Below are positions 9,302-18,563 of a stretch of DNA of 64,000 bases, one piece after another. The notes beneath the pieces were generated by a model. The model searched no databases. It saw only the letters and a list, made by a program, of their open reading frames with translations, and was not told the DNA's origin. The first letter of the stretch is position 1; every line of letters starts with the position of its first letter. The stretch is from NCBI RefSeq assembly GCF_015207705.1, contig NZ_JADEWI010000029.1, forward strand, positions 17,111 to 81,110. Direction: 5' to 3'. Both the position numbers and the translations under genes were made by a program. This stretch comes from Nostoc sp. LEGE 06077. GTDB lineage: Bacteria; Cyanobacteriota; Cyanobacteriia; Cyanobacteriales; Nostocaceae.

Positions 9302-9428
9302 TCCCGCCTCGGAATAAATTCCGAGTCTCATAGCGCAAGTCCTCTCAAGAGGACTCAACAAGAAATTTATTCCAGTCCACGCTTTGTGGACTTTGGCTAT
9401 GAGCCTGGAACTTTAGCTCTAGGCGGGA
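9302..9428. repeat. 127-bp hairpin-rich dispersed repeat, copy 2
   Basis: Same length, orientation and hairpin order as 4990-5116, with scattered and partly compensatory changes in the stems (for example GTCCTCTCAAGAGGAC in place of GTCATCTTCAGATGAC). Compensatory change suggests that the folded form matters. It begins 18 bp after the CHAT-NACHT stop codon. Confidence 0.8.
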
Positions 9429-9641
9429 ATGGCTTCAACATAAAAATTATCGCAATAGGCAGATCAGTGCATTAATTTCCTGGCGGGAGAGTGCCAGAAT
9501 TACCAGCAGGTGGTTCGGTGTAGTCGCAAAATATATTGAGTCCAATTTTCAGAATATACAAAACAACAACAGTAGCGATCGCTTTTCAGACGGTTCCTAC
9601 TTTTACCCCTAAAATGCGATCGCATTTCCCATTCCGCACAA

Positions 9642-10589
9642 TTAATATAACCCCTTCACCCACTGCCATTCTTGCGCTAATCCCTCCCTCAAAGGAACTT
9701 GCGGCTGATATCCCAAAATTTTCTGGGCTTGGGATATATCCGCCGCCGTGTGGCGTGCATCTCCCATTGCTTTTTCTATGTAGTTTTTCTTAATAGGTTT
9801 ACCAACAATTTCCGCCATTGTGTCCAAAACTTCGGTTAAAACTACTCTGCTACCGCCACCAATGTTAAAAATTCTACCTACTGCTTCCGCTTCACTCGCC
9901 GCAGCTAAATTGGCCGCTACAACATCACTCACAAATGTAAAGTCTCGTGTTTGCTGTCCATCCCCATAAATCGGAATTGCTTCATCTTGCAAAACAGCTT
10001 TGAAAAATTTATGAAATGCCATATCTGGGCGTTGTCTCGGCCCATACACTGTGAAATAGCGTAATGCCACAATCGGCACATCAAAGTTTTTCTGATAAAG
10101 TCCACACAACCTTTCAGCTGCTAACTTAGTAATGCCATAGGGCGAAACCGGATGAGGACAAAGACTTTCGTGAGTTGGTAAAGTTTCCGCATCACCATAA
10201 ACACTAGATGTGGAAGCAAACACCAATCTTTTGAGTTTTTTTGCATCCTTAGCTGCTTCTAATAAAACTTGTGTAGAATTGATATTACGTTCAGTATAAG
10301 CTCGAAAACCATTACCCCAACTAGCCCTAACTCCTGCTTGTGCAGCCTGATGGTAAATAATTTCCACATCTTGAATTAAGGTTTGCCAATCCAAAAACTG
10401 AATATTTCCTTCAATTAATTTAAAGTTAGGCCAGCAGTTTAAGTGAGCAACATTCTTGCGTTTTAATATTGGATCGTAGTAATCATTAAATTCATCAATA
10501 CCGATTACTTCTTCTCCTTGTTGTAGCAGCACTTCTGTAATGTGAGAACCAATAAAACCTGCTGCCCCCGTCACAATAATTTTCGCCAT
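9642..10589 (-). CDS. NAD-dependent sugar-nucleotide epimerase/dehydratase (extended SDR)
   Basis: 315 residues, the usual length for the family. The N-terminal Rossmann motif TGAAGFIGSH (7-16) binds NAD. The active-site Ser-Tyr-Lys set is visible as ASTSSVYG (125-132) and YGITK (Tyr151, Lys155). The ALRYFTVYGPRQRPDMA segment is typical of UDP-glucose/UDP-glucuronate 4-epimerases and related enzymes. It probably interconverts nucleotide sugars for cell-wall or exopolysaccharide synthesis; the exact substrate cannot be read from sequence. It is transcribed alone, facing the CHAT-NACHT gene. Confidence 0.88.
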   Translation of the reverse strand: MAKIIVTGAAGFIGSHITEVLLQQGEEVIGIDEFNDYYDPILKRKNVAHLNCWPNFKLIEGNIQFLDWQTLIQDVEIIYHQAAQAGVRASWGNGFRAYTERNINSTQVLLEAAKDAKKLKRLVFASTSSVYGDAETLPTHESLCPHPVSPYGITKLAAERLCGLYQKNFDVPIVALRYFTVYGPRQRPDMAFHKFFKAVLQDEAIPIYGDGQQTRDFTFVSDVVAANLAAASEAEAVGRIFNIGGGSRVVLTEVLDTMAEIVGKPIKKNYIEKAMGDARHTAADISQAQKILGYQPQVPLREGLAQEWQWVKGLY

Positions 10590-11139
10590 GTTCTCTATTT
10601 ACCTGTTTTTTGATATTTCCCTGACTGCAATATTCACAGGTTAATACTTATCTTGGGGAAACGTCATCATTTAGCAGTAATGTTTAAATTAATCATGGAA
10701 GTATAGCATAATTACTTACGTATACTGATAGAGATTTCCTGGTATTAATTTAATTTCAAACATTGTAAATTAGGTAAACTATTAGTCAATATTTGTTTTA
10801 AAAATAGAGGCTAGAAAAGAAAGTTTTTTAGTGATTAGCTGACTAAAAAGTGCTGAGTAACCAATACTAGTAAAGTACGGCACAAGTAAAGCACCCATGA
10901 TAAATTGCTAAAAAGCTCACGAGACTGATTTCTTCATTTCAGACTTCAGCCTAGCCCCTAAATGCAGTTCATCATGACTCCCTCATCAAATACTTGCATC
11001 AGTACCGAAATTAGGGAAAAATTGATCCGCGAGTATTTCTAGTACAGCTGGTAATGGCGCAAGAGTGAGGAAGATGAAGTCTTTTGACTTTTGACTTCTT
11101 AAGGTATTCTCATGTCACAAGGGATGCAAGAGGAAATCA
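10590..11139. other. Intergenic region between epimerase and purD
   Basis: 550 bp between divergent genes, so it should hold both promoters. Heptamer-type repeats are visible (AAGTGCTGAGTAACCA near 10849 and GACTTTTGACTTCTT near 11086). No RNA gene or riboswitch was recognised. Confidence 0.4.
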
Positions 11140-12426
11140 GTGAAAGTTTTAGTTGTCGGTAATGGAGGGCGTGAACACGCTCTAGCATGGAAGTTATTGC
11201 AATCAGAGCAAGTTGAACAAGTGGTCTGTGTACCGGGGAATGGTGGTACAGCCAAGATGGCAAGTTGTCAGAATTTGCCCTTAGCAGTTGATGATTTTGC
11301 AGGTATCAGCCAATACGCCCTAGCAAATGACATTTCTTTGGTAGTAGTCGGGCCAGAAGTTCCACTGGCAAGGGGAATTACAGACTACTTACAAGCTCAA
11401 GGACTAATGGTATTTGGCCCTGTCAAAGCCGGGGCGCAAATTGAGGCCAGTAAGGCTTGGGCTAAAGCACTGATGCAGGAAGCTGGTATTCCCACAGCTA
11501 AGGCTGCGGTATTTACGGAGGCTGCGGCAGCTAAATCTTATATCAAAGCTCAAGGTGTGCCGATAGTTGTCAAAGCCGATGGCTTGGCAGCGGGAAAGGG
11601 CGTAACAGTTGCTACTACTAGAGAACAAGCGGAAAGTGCCATTGATGCGATTTTTCAAGGGCAGTTTGGCAGTGCGGGGGAGTTTGTTGTAATTGAAGAG
11701 TGTTTAATTGGGCAAGAGGTGTCAGTTTTAGCCTTAACCGATGGGTTAACAATTCGCCCACTACTACCAGCCCAAGACCATAAACGAATCGGTGAGGGTG
11801 ATACGGGCGACAATACGGGGGGAATGGGGGCATATTGCCCAGCACCCATTGCCACACCAGAATTAATGGCACGGGTGCAAACAGAGGTGTTAGAAAAAGC
11901 GATCGCCACTCTCCGCAACAAAGGCATAGACTACCGTGGTGTGCTTTACGCTGGGTTGATGATTACACCGGAAGGCAATTTTCAGGTATTAGAATTTAAC
12001 TGTCGCTTTGGTGATCCCGAAACTCAGGTGATTTTGCCATTGTTAGCCACACCCTTGATAGATTTAATCCTGGCTTGTGTACAGCAGCGGTTGGCGGAAC
12101 TACCCCCCATCGATTGGCACAGTGGCGCAGCTGCTACTGTAGTGGCGGCCTCTGGTGGTTATCCAGGGGATTATCAAAAGGGCAAGGTGATTACTGGCAT
12201 TGACGCAGCAGCCGCCGCGGGAGTTACCGTATTTCATGCTGGGACAAACTTGAACGACCAACAGCAAGTTGTCACCGATGGGGGAAGGGTGTTAAATGTG
12301 ACTGGTACAGGGGAAAATTTTCCGCAAGCGATCGCCCAAGCCTACACAGGTCTGCATTTCATTCAGTTTGAAGGAATATATTATAGGAGAGACATTGGCT
12401 ATAAAGTGCTGAGTACCAAGTGCTGA
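11140..12426 (+). CDS. purD: Phosphoribosylamine-glycine ligase (GAR synthetase)
   Basis: 428 residues. It joins phosphoribosylamine and glycine using ATP in the second step of purine synthesis. Diagnostic features: the N-terminal VLVVGNGGREHALAWKL, the ATP-grasp core (IVVKADGLAAGKGV, GDTGDNTGGMGAY) and the metal/substrate segment EFNCRFGDPETQ. The start is a GTG at 11140 preceded by AAGAGGA; the ATG at 11112 is out of frame. The last residues (KVLSTKC) run into a short repeat, AAGTGCTGAGT, duplicated at 12404-12428, and the stop codon falls inside the second unit. It lies directly upstream of nblS, an arrangement also known from other cyanobacteria. Confidence 0.97.
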   Translation: MKVLVVGNGGREHALAWKLLQSEQVEQVVCVPGNGGTAKMASCQNLPLAVDDFAGISQYALANDISLVVVGPEVPLARGITDYLQAQGLMVFGPVKAGAQIEASKAWAKALMQEAGIPTAKAAVFTEAAAAKSYIKAQGVPIVVKADGLAAGKGVTVATTREQAESAIDAIFQGQFGSAGEFVVIEECLIGQEVSVLALTDGLTIRPLLPAQDHKRIGEGDTGDNTGGMGAYCPAPIATPELMARVQTEVLEKAIATLRNKGIDYRGVLYAGLMITPEGNFQVLEFNCRFGDPETQVILPLLATPLIDLILACVQQRLAELPPIDWHSGAAATVVAASGGYPGDYQKGKVITGIDAAAAAGVTVFHAGTNLNDQQQVVTDGGRVLNVTGTGENFPQAIAQAYTGLHFIQFEGIYYRRDIGYKVLSTKC

Positions 12427-12428
12427 GT
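12404..12428 (+). repeat. Short tandem repeat forming the 3' end of purD
   Basis: AAGTGCTGAGT occurs at 12404-12414 and again at 12418-12428. The TGA stop of purD (12424-12426) lies inside the second copy, so the repeat has remodelled the protein C-terminus. Confidence 0.7.
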
Positions 12429-12528
12429 CAATGATATTAACTCTAGCCCCTACCATGTTGAACAAATTAACTGTTAATTTTTTAGTTGTTGGGGTTTATC
12501 ACAAAAACTACTAACAACTGTATTAAAA

Positions 12529-14421
12529 ATGTTAGCTCTGTTAAAAACAATCCGAGAAGCGATCTCCAATTGGTGGTCAGATTTCACCCTCCAAACTAAG
12601 CTTTTGGCTGTTGCCACGTTAGTGGTTTCTTTGGTGATGAGTGGTCTGACCTTTTGGGCTGTAAATACAATTCAGCAAGATGCGCGTTTGAATGACACCC
12701 GATTCGGCCGCGACTTGGGGCTGCTACTTGCTGCGAACGTAACCCCTCTCATTGCGGAAAATAATCTCACTGAGGTTGCCCAATTCTCCCAAAGATTCTA
12801 CAGCAGTACTTCCAGTGTGAGGTATATGCTCTACGCTGACGAAAGCGGCAAAATCTTTTTTGGCATTCCCTTTTGGGAACGAGAGGTGGAAAACTCTTTG
12901 TTGACAATTGAGCGGCGCATACAATTGCCAGAAGATTATCCTGGTGATGACGATAAGCCAATGGTGCGGCAACATAACACCCCAGATGGCATTGTCACCG
13001 ATGTATTTGTTCCCCTCATCGTCAACAAAAAATACCTGGGTGTATTGGCTATTGGCATTAACCCCAACCAAACAGCCGTCATTTCCACTAATTTCACCCG
13101 TGATGTCACCATTGCCGTGTTTATCACAATTTGGGTCATGGTAATTTTAGCTGGGGTAATTAACGCTTTAACCATCACCAAGCCAATTAAAGAACTGCTA
13201 GTTGGCGTGAAACAAATCGCCACCGGGAATTTCAAGCAGCGCATCGATTTACCCCTAGGTGGCGAACTAGGAGAGTTAATTCTCAGTTTCAATGATATGG
13301 CAGAGCGTCTAGAACGCTATGAAGAACAAAATATTGAAGAACTAACGGCAGAAAAAGCCAAACTAGAAACGTTAGTTTCCACCATTGCTGATGGCGCTGT
13401 GTTGATTGACAACAATATGCAGGTGATTTTAGTCAACCCCACAGCACGCCGAATTTTTTGCTGGGAAGGCCATGATGTCGTAGGTAGTAATGTATTACAT
13501 CAATTACCCCCAGCCATTCAAATGGAAATCACTCGTCCCCTTTATGAAATGGCGGCGGGGGAATGCGATAGCGCCGAGTTCCGCATTCATCTCAATCAAC
13601 CAACCAAGCGGACAATTCGGATTTTATTGACTACAGTACTCAATCTCCAACGAGAAAGTATTAAAGGGATTGCCATTACTGTACAAGATATTACGCGGGA
13701 AGTAGAACTCAACGAAGCTAAAGGCCAATTTATCAGCAACGTTTCCCATGAACTCCGCACACCGTTATTCAATATCAAATCTTTTATTGAAACGCTGCAC
13801 GACTACGGCGAAGACTTGAGTTTAGAACAGCGTCAGGATTTTCTCAAAACAGTCAACCATGAAACCGATCGCCTAACCCGTTTAGTTAACGATGTTTTAG
13901 ACTTGTCTAAGTTAGAATCCGGTCGGAGTTACAACTTTGATGGTGTAGATCTCGCCCAAGCCATTGAACAAACACTGCGAACTTATCAACTCAACGCTAA
14001 AGATAAAGGAATTGAACTAATTCAAGAAGTTGCGCCTAATTTACCACTAGTTTTGGGTAATTATGATTTGTTACTCCAAGTCTTAGCTAACTTAGTCGGC
14101 AATGCCTTGAAATTTACTAAAGCAGGCGGTAAAGTAGCTATCCGCACCTACCAATTAGATCCCAAACCTCAATCTCAAAATCAGTCTCCACGAGTGCGAA
14201 TAGAAGTATCAGATACTGGTATTGGTATTGCTTCCGAAGACCAACACGCGATTTTTGACCGCTTCTTTCGTGTGGAAAACCGAGTTCATACTTTAGAAGG
14301 TACTGGGTTGGGTTTATCAATTGTCAGAAATATTGTCGAAAGACATGGGAGTAGAGTTCACTTGGTAAGTGAAGTTGGCATAGGTACAACTTTCTGGTTT
14401 GATTTAGCTTTATGTGAATAA
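12529..14421 (+). CDS. nblS: Membrane sensor histidine kinase NblS (DspA/Hik33 family)
   Basis: 630 residues. Order: membrane span about 25-48, extracytoplasmic sensor domain to about 180, second span about 187-210, HAMP (ITKPIKELLVGVKQIATGNF), a PAS domain (about 280-400), then a HisKA/HATPase core. The phosphorylated histidine is His407 in SHELRTP; N, G1 and G2 boxes appear as NLVGNALKF, DTGIGIA and GTGLGLS. This architecture, and the position behind purD, match NblS/Hik33, the essential cyanobacterial kinase for high-light, nutrient-stress and phycobilisome-degradation responses. The 102-bp gap to purD contains no obvious terminator, so co-transcription is possible. A MITE-like repeat begins right after the stop codon. 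Confidence 0.93.
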   Translation: MLALLKTIREAISNWWSDFTLQTKLLAVATLVVSLVMSGLTFWAVNTIQQDARLNDTRFGRDLGLLLAANVTPLIAENNLTEVAQFSQRFYSSTSSVRYMLYADESGKIFFGIPFWEREVENSLLTIERRIQLPEDYPGDDDKPMVRQHNTPDGIVTDVFVPLIVNKKYLGVLAIGINPNQTAVISTNFTRDVTIAVFITIWVMVILAGVINALTITKPIKELLVGVKQIATGNFKQRIDLPLGGELGELILSFNDMAERLERYEEQNIEELTAEKAKLETLVSTIADGAVLIDNNMQVILVNPTARRIFCWEGHDVVGSNVLHQLPPAIQMEITRPLYEMAAGECDSAEFRIHLNQPTKRTIRILLTTVLNLQRESIKGIAITVQDITREVELNEAKGQFISNVSHELRTPLFNIKSFIETLHDYGEDLSLEQRQDFLKTVNHETDRLTRLVNDVLDLSKLESGRSYNFDGVDLAQAIEQTLRTYQLNAKDKGIELIQEVAPNLPLVLGNYDLLLQVLANLVGNALKFTKAGGKVAIRTYQLDPKPQSQNQSPRVRIEVSDTGIGIASEDQHAIFDRFFRVENRVHTLEGTGLGLSIVRNIVERHGSRVHLVSEVGIGTTFWFDLALCE

Positions 14422-14422
14422 G

Positions 14423-14542
14423 TTAGGACTTACGCACAAGGATTGTCTGAGAAGATTGGGTATAGGGGTATAAGGGTTTTGGATACATACACCCCTATAC
14501 CCCTGCACTTTTATACCATTGATTTTTCGTTTTTATGTCCTA
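14423..14542 (+). mobile_element. MITE-like element, copy A (downstream of nblS)
   Basis: It starts TTAGGACTTACGCACAAGGA one base after the nblS stop and ends near ATGTCCTA, with an internal AAGATTGGGTATAGGGGTAT and TACACCCCTATACCCC that can pair. Copies of the same family lie at 31313-31392 (minus), 33447-33573 and 44119-44235. Confidence 0.65.
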
Positions 14543-15079
14543 TTTTAAGCTTGCCAACGCCACTACGAGAATTTTTATTTTTACTTTATAAATAACCTTT
14601 GACTTATATGCTTTCCTATGACGGGGCAATAGTTACTAGGAAAAAGCGGATATCTTGTCGGTCTGGCTACTTAAAAGGCTATTACGCAGCAAGTCGGCTG
14701 GAATTTTGTGGAACACGATAAAATTCCCAATTCTCACATTTTCATGTGTTCTGATTTACTCAGTTCATGATGGCTACTTAGTCTTTACTAAAAAAATAAA
14801 AAACTTAAGTGTGATCGTCGTATTTTTGACTAATTCCTTAAATTTACCTGGACAAATTTGTTTTAAAATTACTATGGCACTTAAGCTATTATACGAAAAT
14901 CCACTGAAATTACATATTTTTTGTGTTGGTGGTTAACTGCTGCTTATTAACAGTTAAACATCCACAAACCTCATGAATAATTTTGTAATTTAAAAGCTTA
15001 ATAGCTTAGGAAAAATACTTTCTAAAACAGCCAAGTTTTAGCTTAACAACCTAACTTCAACTACAACATAGGCAGATAA
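14543..15079. other. Non-coding region before the PEP-CTERM gene
   Basis: About 540 AT-rich bases. The only open frame (14655-14936, TTG start) has no ribosome binding site and no family resemblance, so I do not call it. The promoter of the PEP-CTERM gene should be here; no operator was recognised. Confidence 0.4.
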
Positions 15080-15739
15080 ATGAAAAGCTTATTTCTAGGA
15101 CTGGGAGCTATCTTAGTTTTTGCTCCTAATGCTTATGCAGCAGGCTTTGTATATAACGAAGCTGTTAACGACGAATTGTCTGGTGACAGCTTAAACCCAA
15201 CAGCATTGAATCTGTTAGATGGATCTAACCAGATTACTGGCTCAACCACTGGCAATCCAAATCTTGACAGAGATTTCTTTACCTTTACTATTCCTGTTGG
15301 TTATGAACTTAGTCGAATTAACTTAGCTAACTATGTTGGGCTAGATGGCACAGGAGCAAATCAAGGATTTTTAGCTGTGCAAACAGGTTCTAGTATTGCA
15401 CCTACAACCATAACTACTAACACACCGCTATTACTGGGTGCAGCTTTAATTGGTGCAGCATTTGGAACACAAGTTGGAGATAATGTCTTAGATGATTTGG
15501 GTGTAGCAGCTTCAATTCAAGGCGCTAACTTTGTAGGGTTCTCTGGTGGTAAACTTGGCTCAGGTACTTACACTTTCTGGATTCAGGAAACTGTTCAGGG
15601 TATACAGAACTATAATCTTGATTTTGTAGTTACCAAAGTTCCAGAGCCATCAACTATTTTAGGTATCGGTGCAGTTATGGGTTTGGGTAGTTTAATCAAA
15701 AGAAAGAAGCGTAGGCATAGCGCTACTGTAGATCAATAA
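15080..15739 (+). CDS. Secreted PEP-CTERM sorting-domain protein
   Basis: 219 residues. The N-terminal signal peptide (KSLFLGLGAILVFAPNAYA) should be cleaved around residue 20. The C-terminus has the PEP-CTERM tripartite signal: VPEPSTI, a hydrophobic segment (LGIGAVMGLGSLI), then a basic tail KRKKRR. Such tails are recognised by exosortases, and the proteins are exported and often linked to exopolysaccharide or biofilm matrix. The 160-residue body is rich in Asn, Thr and Gly and resembles no enzyme I know. No exosortase gene lies in the window. A hairpin terminator follows. Confidence 0.88.
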   Translation: MKSLFLGLGAILVFAPNAYAAGFVYNEAVNDELSGDSLNPTALNLLDGSNQITGSTTGNPNLDRDFFTFTIPVGYELSRINLANYVGLDGTGANQGFLAVQTGSSIAPTTITTNTPLLLGAALIGAAFGTQVGDNVLDDLGVAASIQGANFVGFSGGKLGSGTYTFWIQETVQGIQNYNLDFVVTKVPEPSTILGIGAVMGLGSLIKRKKRRHSATVDQ

Positions 15740-15773
15740 AGTATTTCACCAATGTGGACATTAATTATCTGAC

Positions 15774-15806
15774 AAATCCCCTGATTTAAATTATGGGGAT
15801 TTTCTT
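15774..15806 (+). terminator. Rho-independent-type terminator of the PEP-CTERM gene
   Basis: AAATCCCC (15774-15781) pairs with GGGGATTT (15795-15802) across a 13-nt loop, followed by a short T-rich tail. It lies 35 bp after the stop codon. Confidence 0.7.
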
Positions 15807-15853
15807 GTTATCTGTTCCTTTTGAACGGCGATCGCAGAGTCGATTATGCTGAT

Positions 15854-16648
15854 TTAGATGCTGGGGACTGTTGATTGTAAAATATAACTAGCTAACTCAC
15901 AAAATCCTGCGGCTTCAGCTGCACTCGTTACGTAAGTGGGTTGATATTGTAGCTGATTTGCATATTTTAATACGTTAGCTACGCCCACAGAAACAGGAAA
16001 ATTATGACGAGCAAATAAGCTTTCATCGTTTGGGCTATCACCAACGGTTACAACTTCTTCGGGTGAGTACTCCGGCCAATATGCTTGTAATACTTGTAAT
16101 AAACCAATTGCCTTATCTTGAGATTGGGGTTTAATATGACACTGCACTGTACTGTAAGTAAATCCCCAGCCCATTGATTGGCAGAGATTACTTAAAGTTT
16201 GTAATTCCTCTACAGTTAAAGCCGCGACATCAAATGTCCAATCTGTGAGCCGAAAACGATTGTCAGCAGATTCTTGAATTTGGGGAAATTTCTGTTTTAA
16301 TTCGGCAAAAGCGGCTGCTAGTTGTTGGCGATGCAAGGTTAAGTCAGGAATAGAAGTTAAAGATATAGGCTGTTCACTACCATTAGGATAGAATATACCA
16401 CCATTTTCGGCGATCGCACCGACAACTGGCATCAAGCTGCTAATTCCACTTACCCAACCCGCAGAACGTCCAGTAATAATTAACACATTAATGCCAGATA
16501 CCGTTAAATCTTCTAAAGCTTGCAACAACGCAGTGGAAAATTTACCTCTCTTAGTCAGTGTGCCATCCATATCTGTTGCAATCAGACGAATATGACTCCA
16601 GCAAGTAGATGCAGCTTGAGATAGGGGAATGAGATGTAAATCACACAT
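15854..16648 (-). CDS. HAD-superfamily (Cof-type, class IIB) phosphatase
   Basis: 264 residues. The HAD nucleophile motif is DMDGT (Asp26, Asp28), motif II is in NVLIITGRSAGW, and the late acidic motif is GDSPNDESLF. The cap sits between motifs II and III, the class IIB arrangement of Cof-like and sugar-phosphate (for example mannosylglycerate/sucrose) phosphatases. The likely reaction is hydrolysis of a small phosphorylated metabolite; the substrate is unknown. Transcribed alone; it diverges from the next gene with about 90 bp between them. Confidence 0.85.
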   Translation of the reverse strand: MCDLHLIPLSQAASTCWSHIRLIATDMDGTLTKRGKFSTALLQALEDLTVSGINVLIITGRSAGWVSGISSLMPVVGAIAENGGIFYPNGSEQPISLTSIPDLTLHRQQLAAAFAELKQKFPQIQESADNRFRLTDWTFDVAALTVEELQTLSNLCQSMGWGFTYSTVQCHIKPQSQDKAIGLLQVLQAYWPEYSPEEVVTVGDSPNDESLFARHNFPVSVGVANVLKYANQLQYQPTYVTSAAEAAGFCELASYILQSTVPSI

Positions 16649-16739
16649 TTTAGTTGCGTTATATACGCAGTTTATAAAAAGCTGTTAAAAATACTAATAA
16701 CACAGCAAGATGACATTCAGGATTTGGGCATTCTAAACA

Positions 16740-17555
16740 ATGACAACTAAAGTTATTGACACCATGCTAAATCCGATACTTTTGGCTCAATCTCCACCAG
16801 CAAAAACCAAAAAAGTCACTCAAAAACAACCCGCAAGTGAACCTCCACAAGCTCCACCGTTTTTGTTAATTACCTCTGGAGGGCTGGCTGTAGTCGTCAT
16901 TGGTTTGATTGTATTTGGCAAAATCCAGATGGATAAGTTAGAGAAAAAAATTAAATTTGAAAAATTCCGCGCCAGAGAACTAGAGAAAAAGTTCAAACTC
17001 GCGCTGGAAACTATCCGCAAAATGGAAACTAATCCTGATTTGGTGAACTCGCGGGACTTTAACCTAGATTATCTGCGGATGCGGATGTCTGAGGAAGTGT
17101 TTCATTTTGCAATTTTGAATCAAATTAAAATCAGAGTCAAAGATAAAATTTCTCAAGCGTTGCGTCCCAACCAAAGCAACCAAGGAACAGTCGGGATTGC
17201 TAATAGTGCGGGACGACAAGTGGACGAAACTTTTGATGTGGAATATGAGAGTGGTACGCCGCCAAACATTGCCAAACGGGTGTTGTTTCGGATTCAAATT
17301 AAGCTGATGAAGTTACCAACACAAGCAACTTCTGCCACGATTAGCCAAATTATTGACTGTATCGAAACTTATCTTAGCCCGATGGATGATGAGGATACGT
17401 GGCAACCGACACTTCAAGGTCGAATCGCCCATATGCATTGGGATCAAAAAGCTAAACCTACACCGTTACTAGTATTGGAACAATCTAATGATGGCGTAAA
17501 TGTCACATTTCGGACTAGCCGCCAAGCAAATGTGCCAAGTCCTCAAGCTAAATAG
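16740..17555 (+). CDS. Membrane-anchored hypothetical protein with coiled coil
   Basis: 271 residues. A Pro/Lys-rich N-terminus is followed by one membrane span at about 41-60 (FLLITSGGLAVVVIGLIVFG), a charged coiled coil at about 63-95 (MDKLEKKIKFEKFRARELEK) and a globular C-terminal half that probably faces the cytoplasm. A second Met at residue 9 is an equally possible start. No catalytic motif is seen. It looks like a conserved cyanobacterial protein of unknown function. Confidence 0.75.
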   Translation: MTTKVIDTMLNPILLAQSPPAKTKKVTQKQPASEPPQAPPFLLITSGGLAVVVIGLIVFGKIQMDKLEKKIKFEKFRARELEKKFKLALETIRKMETNPDLVNSRDFNLDYLRMRMSEEVFHFAILNQIKIRVKDKISQALRPNQSNQGTVGIANSAGRQVDETFDVEYESGTPPNIAKRVLFRIQIKLMKLPTQATSATISQIIDCIETYLSPMDDEDTWQPTLQGRIAHMHWDQKAKPTPLLVLEQSNDGVNVTFRTSRQANVPSPQAK

Positions 17556-17686
17556 TGATGGCGTTGAAGTGCAATTTTTGAGCAAAATAGTTTTTAAACC
17601 CAGAAGTATGCTGAGTCTTTTGGCAAAATTTTGCTGTGGACTTATGAGAGCTTATGCTGAGTTGATGGTCAATTAATTACTATTAT

Positions 17687-18421
17687 TTATGACTTTTCGC
17701 TCCATGCTCCAGCATCGTAACTAATGACGGCGCTTTGCGAGTCACGAGCCAAAAGACCATCTTCCATTTCGACAATGCGATCTGCTATGTCTAAAATCCG
17801 GTTGTCGTGTGTCACCAACAAAATAGAAGTACCTTGATCTTTCGCAAGACGCTGCATAATTTCCACAACATCACGTCCTGATTGTTTATCCAAGGCTGCG
17901 GTTGGTTCGTCTGCTAATACTAATGGGGGATTATTAACTAGGGCGCGAGCGATCGCAACTCTTTGCTTTTGTCCACCAGAAAGATTATCTGGGTAGTAAT
18001 TAACTCGGTTCTTTAAGCCAACAGCAGTTAGCATAGTTTCGGCTGTGGCGATCGCATCATTTTGACCAACTCTTTCATTCAATTCCACTGCCATCTGCAC
18101 ATTTTGCCTCGCAGTTAAGAATCCTAGCAAGTTGTGCGCCTGAAAAATATAACCAATGTTCCGCCGAATTTGCACTAATTGATTTTGACTAGAGCCGGAT
18201 AGTTCTACACCTAAAAATTTTAAACTACCTTCTTGGACAGACCTTAAACCGCCAATTAAGCTCAGTAATGTTGTTTTACCTGACCCAGAAGGCCCAGTCA
18301 TAATCACAATTTCGCCTGGATAAATCTCCAGATTAATATCAAATAAAATTTGTCTTTTTAGTGAACCTTTACCATAGTAATGATTCAGGTCTTTAATAGC
18401 AATTACAGGTTCTTGTCTCAT
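17687..18421 (-). CDS. devA: ABC exporter ATPase, DevA family
   Basis: 244 residues, a complete ABC ATPase: Walker A GPSGSGKT (43-50), signature LSGGQKQRVAIARA, Walker B VLADEPTAALD and the H-loop in VTHDNRIL. DevA powers the DevBCA exporter, which in heterocystous cyanobacteria works with a TolC-like outer-membrane protein to export glycolipids for the heterocyst envelope. It is last in a minus-strand devB-devC-devA order, 142 bp after devC. Genomes of this group carry several DevBCA paralogues, so which cargo this copy moves is open. Confidence 0.88.
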   Translation of the reverse strand: MRQEPVIAIKDLNHYYGKGSLKRQILFDINLEIYPGEIVIMTGPSGSGKTTLLSLIGGLRSVQEGSLKFLGVELSGSSQNQLVQIRRNIGYIFQAHNLLGFLTARQNVQMAVELNERVGQNDAIATAETMLTAVGLKNRVNYYPDNLSGGQKQRVAIARALVNNPPLVLADEPTAALDKQSGRDVVEIMQRLAKDQGTSILLVTHDNRILDIADRIVEMEDGLLARDSQSAVISYDAGAWSEKS

Positions 18422-18563
18422 GATAAATCGTGTGTTAGCAGTTAATAATTTATGCCCGTAACTCTAGAGCCTGGCTGCAAATTATGATGACAGTTTAAGC
18501 ATTAAATATATACCATCTATATAATAAAAACTGATTAATCGATACTGTATTGATCAAAATTAT

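Noticed and set aside
14655..14936. 93-codon open frame
   Set aside because: TTG start, no ribosome binding site, no signal, no family likeness; lies in AT-rich non-coding DNA.
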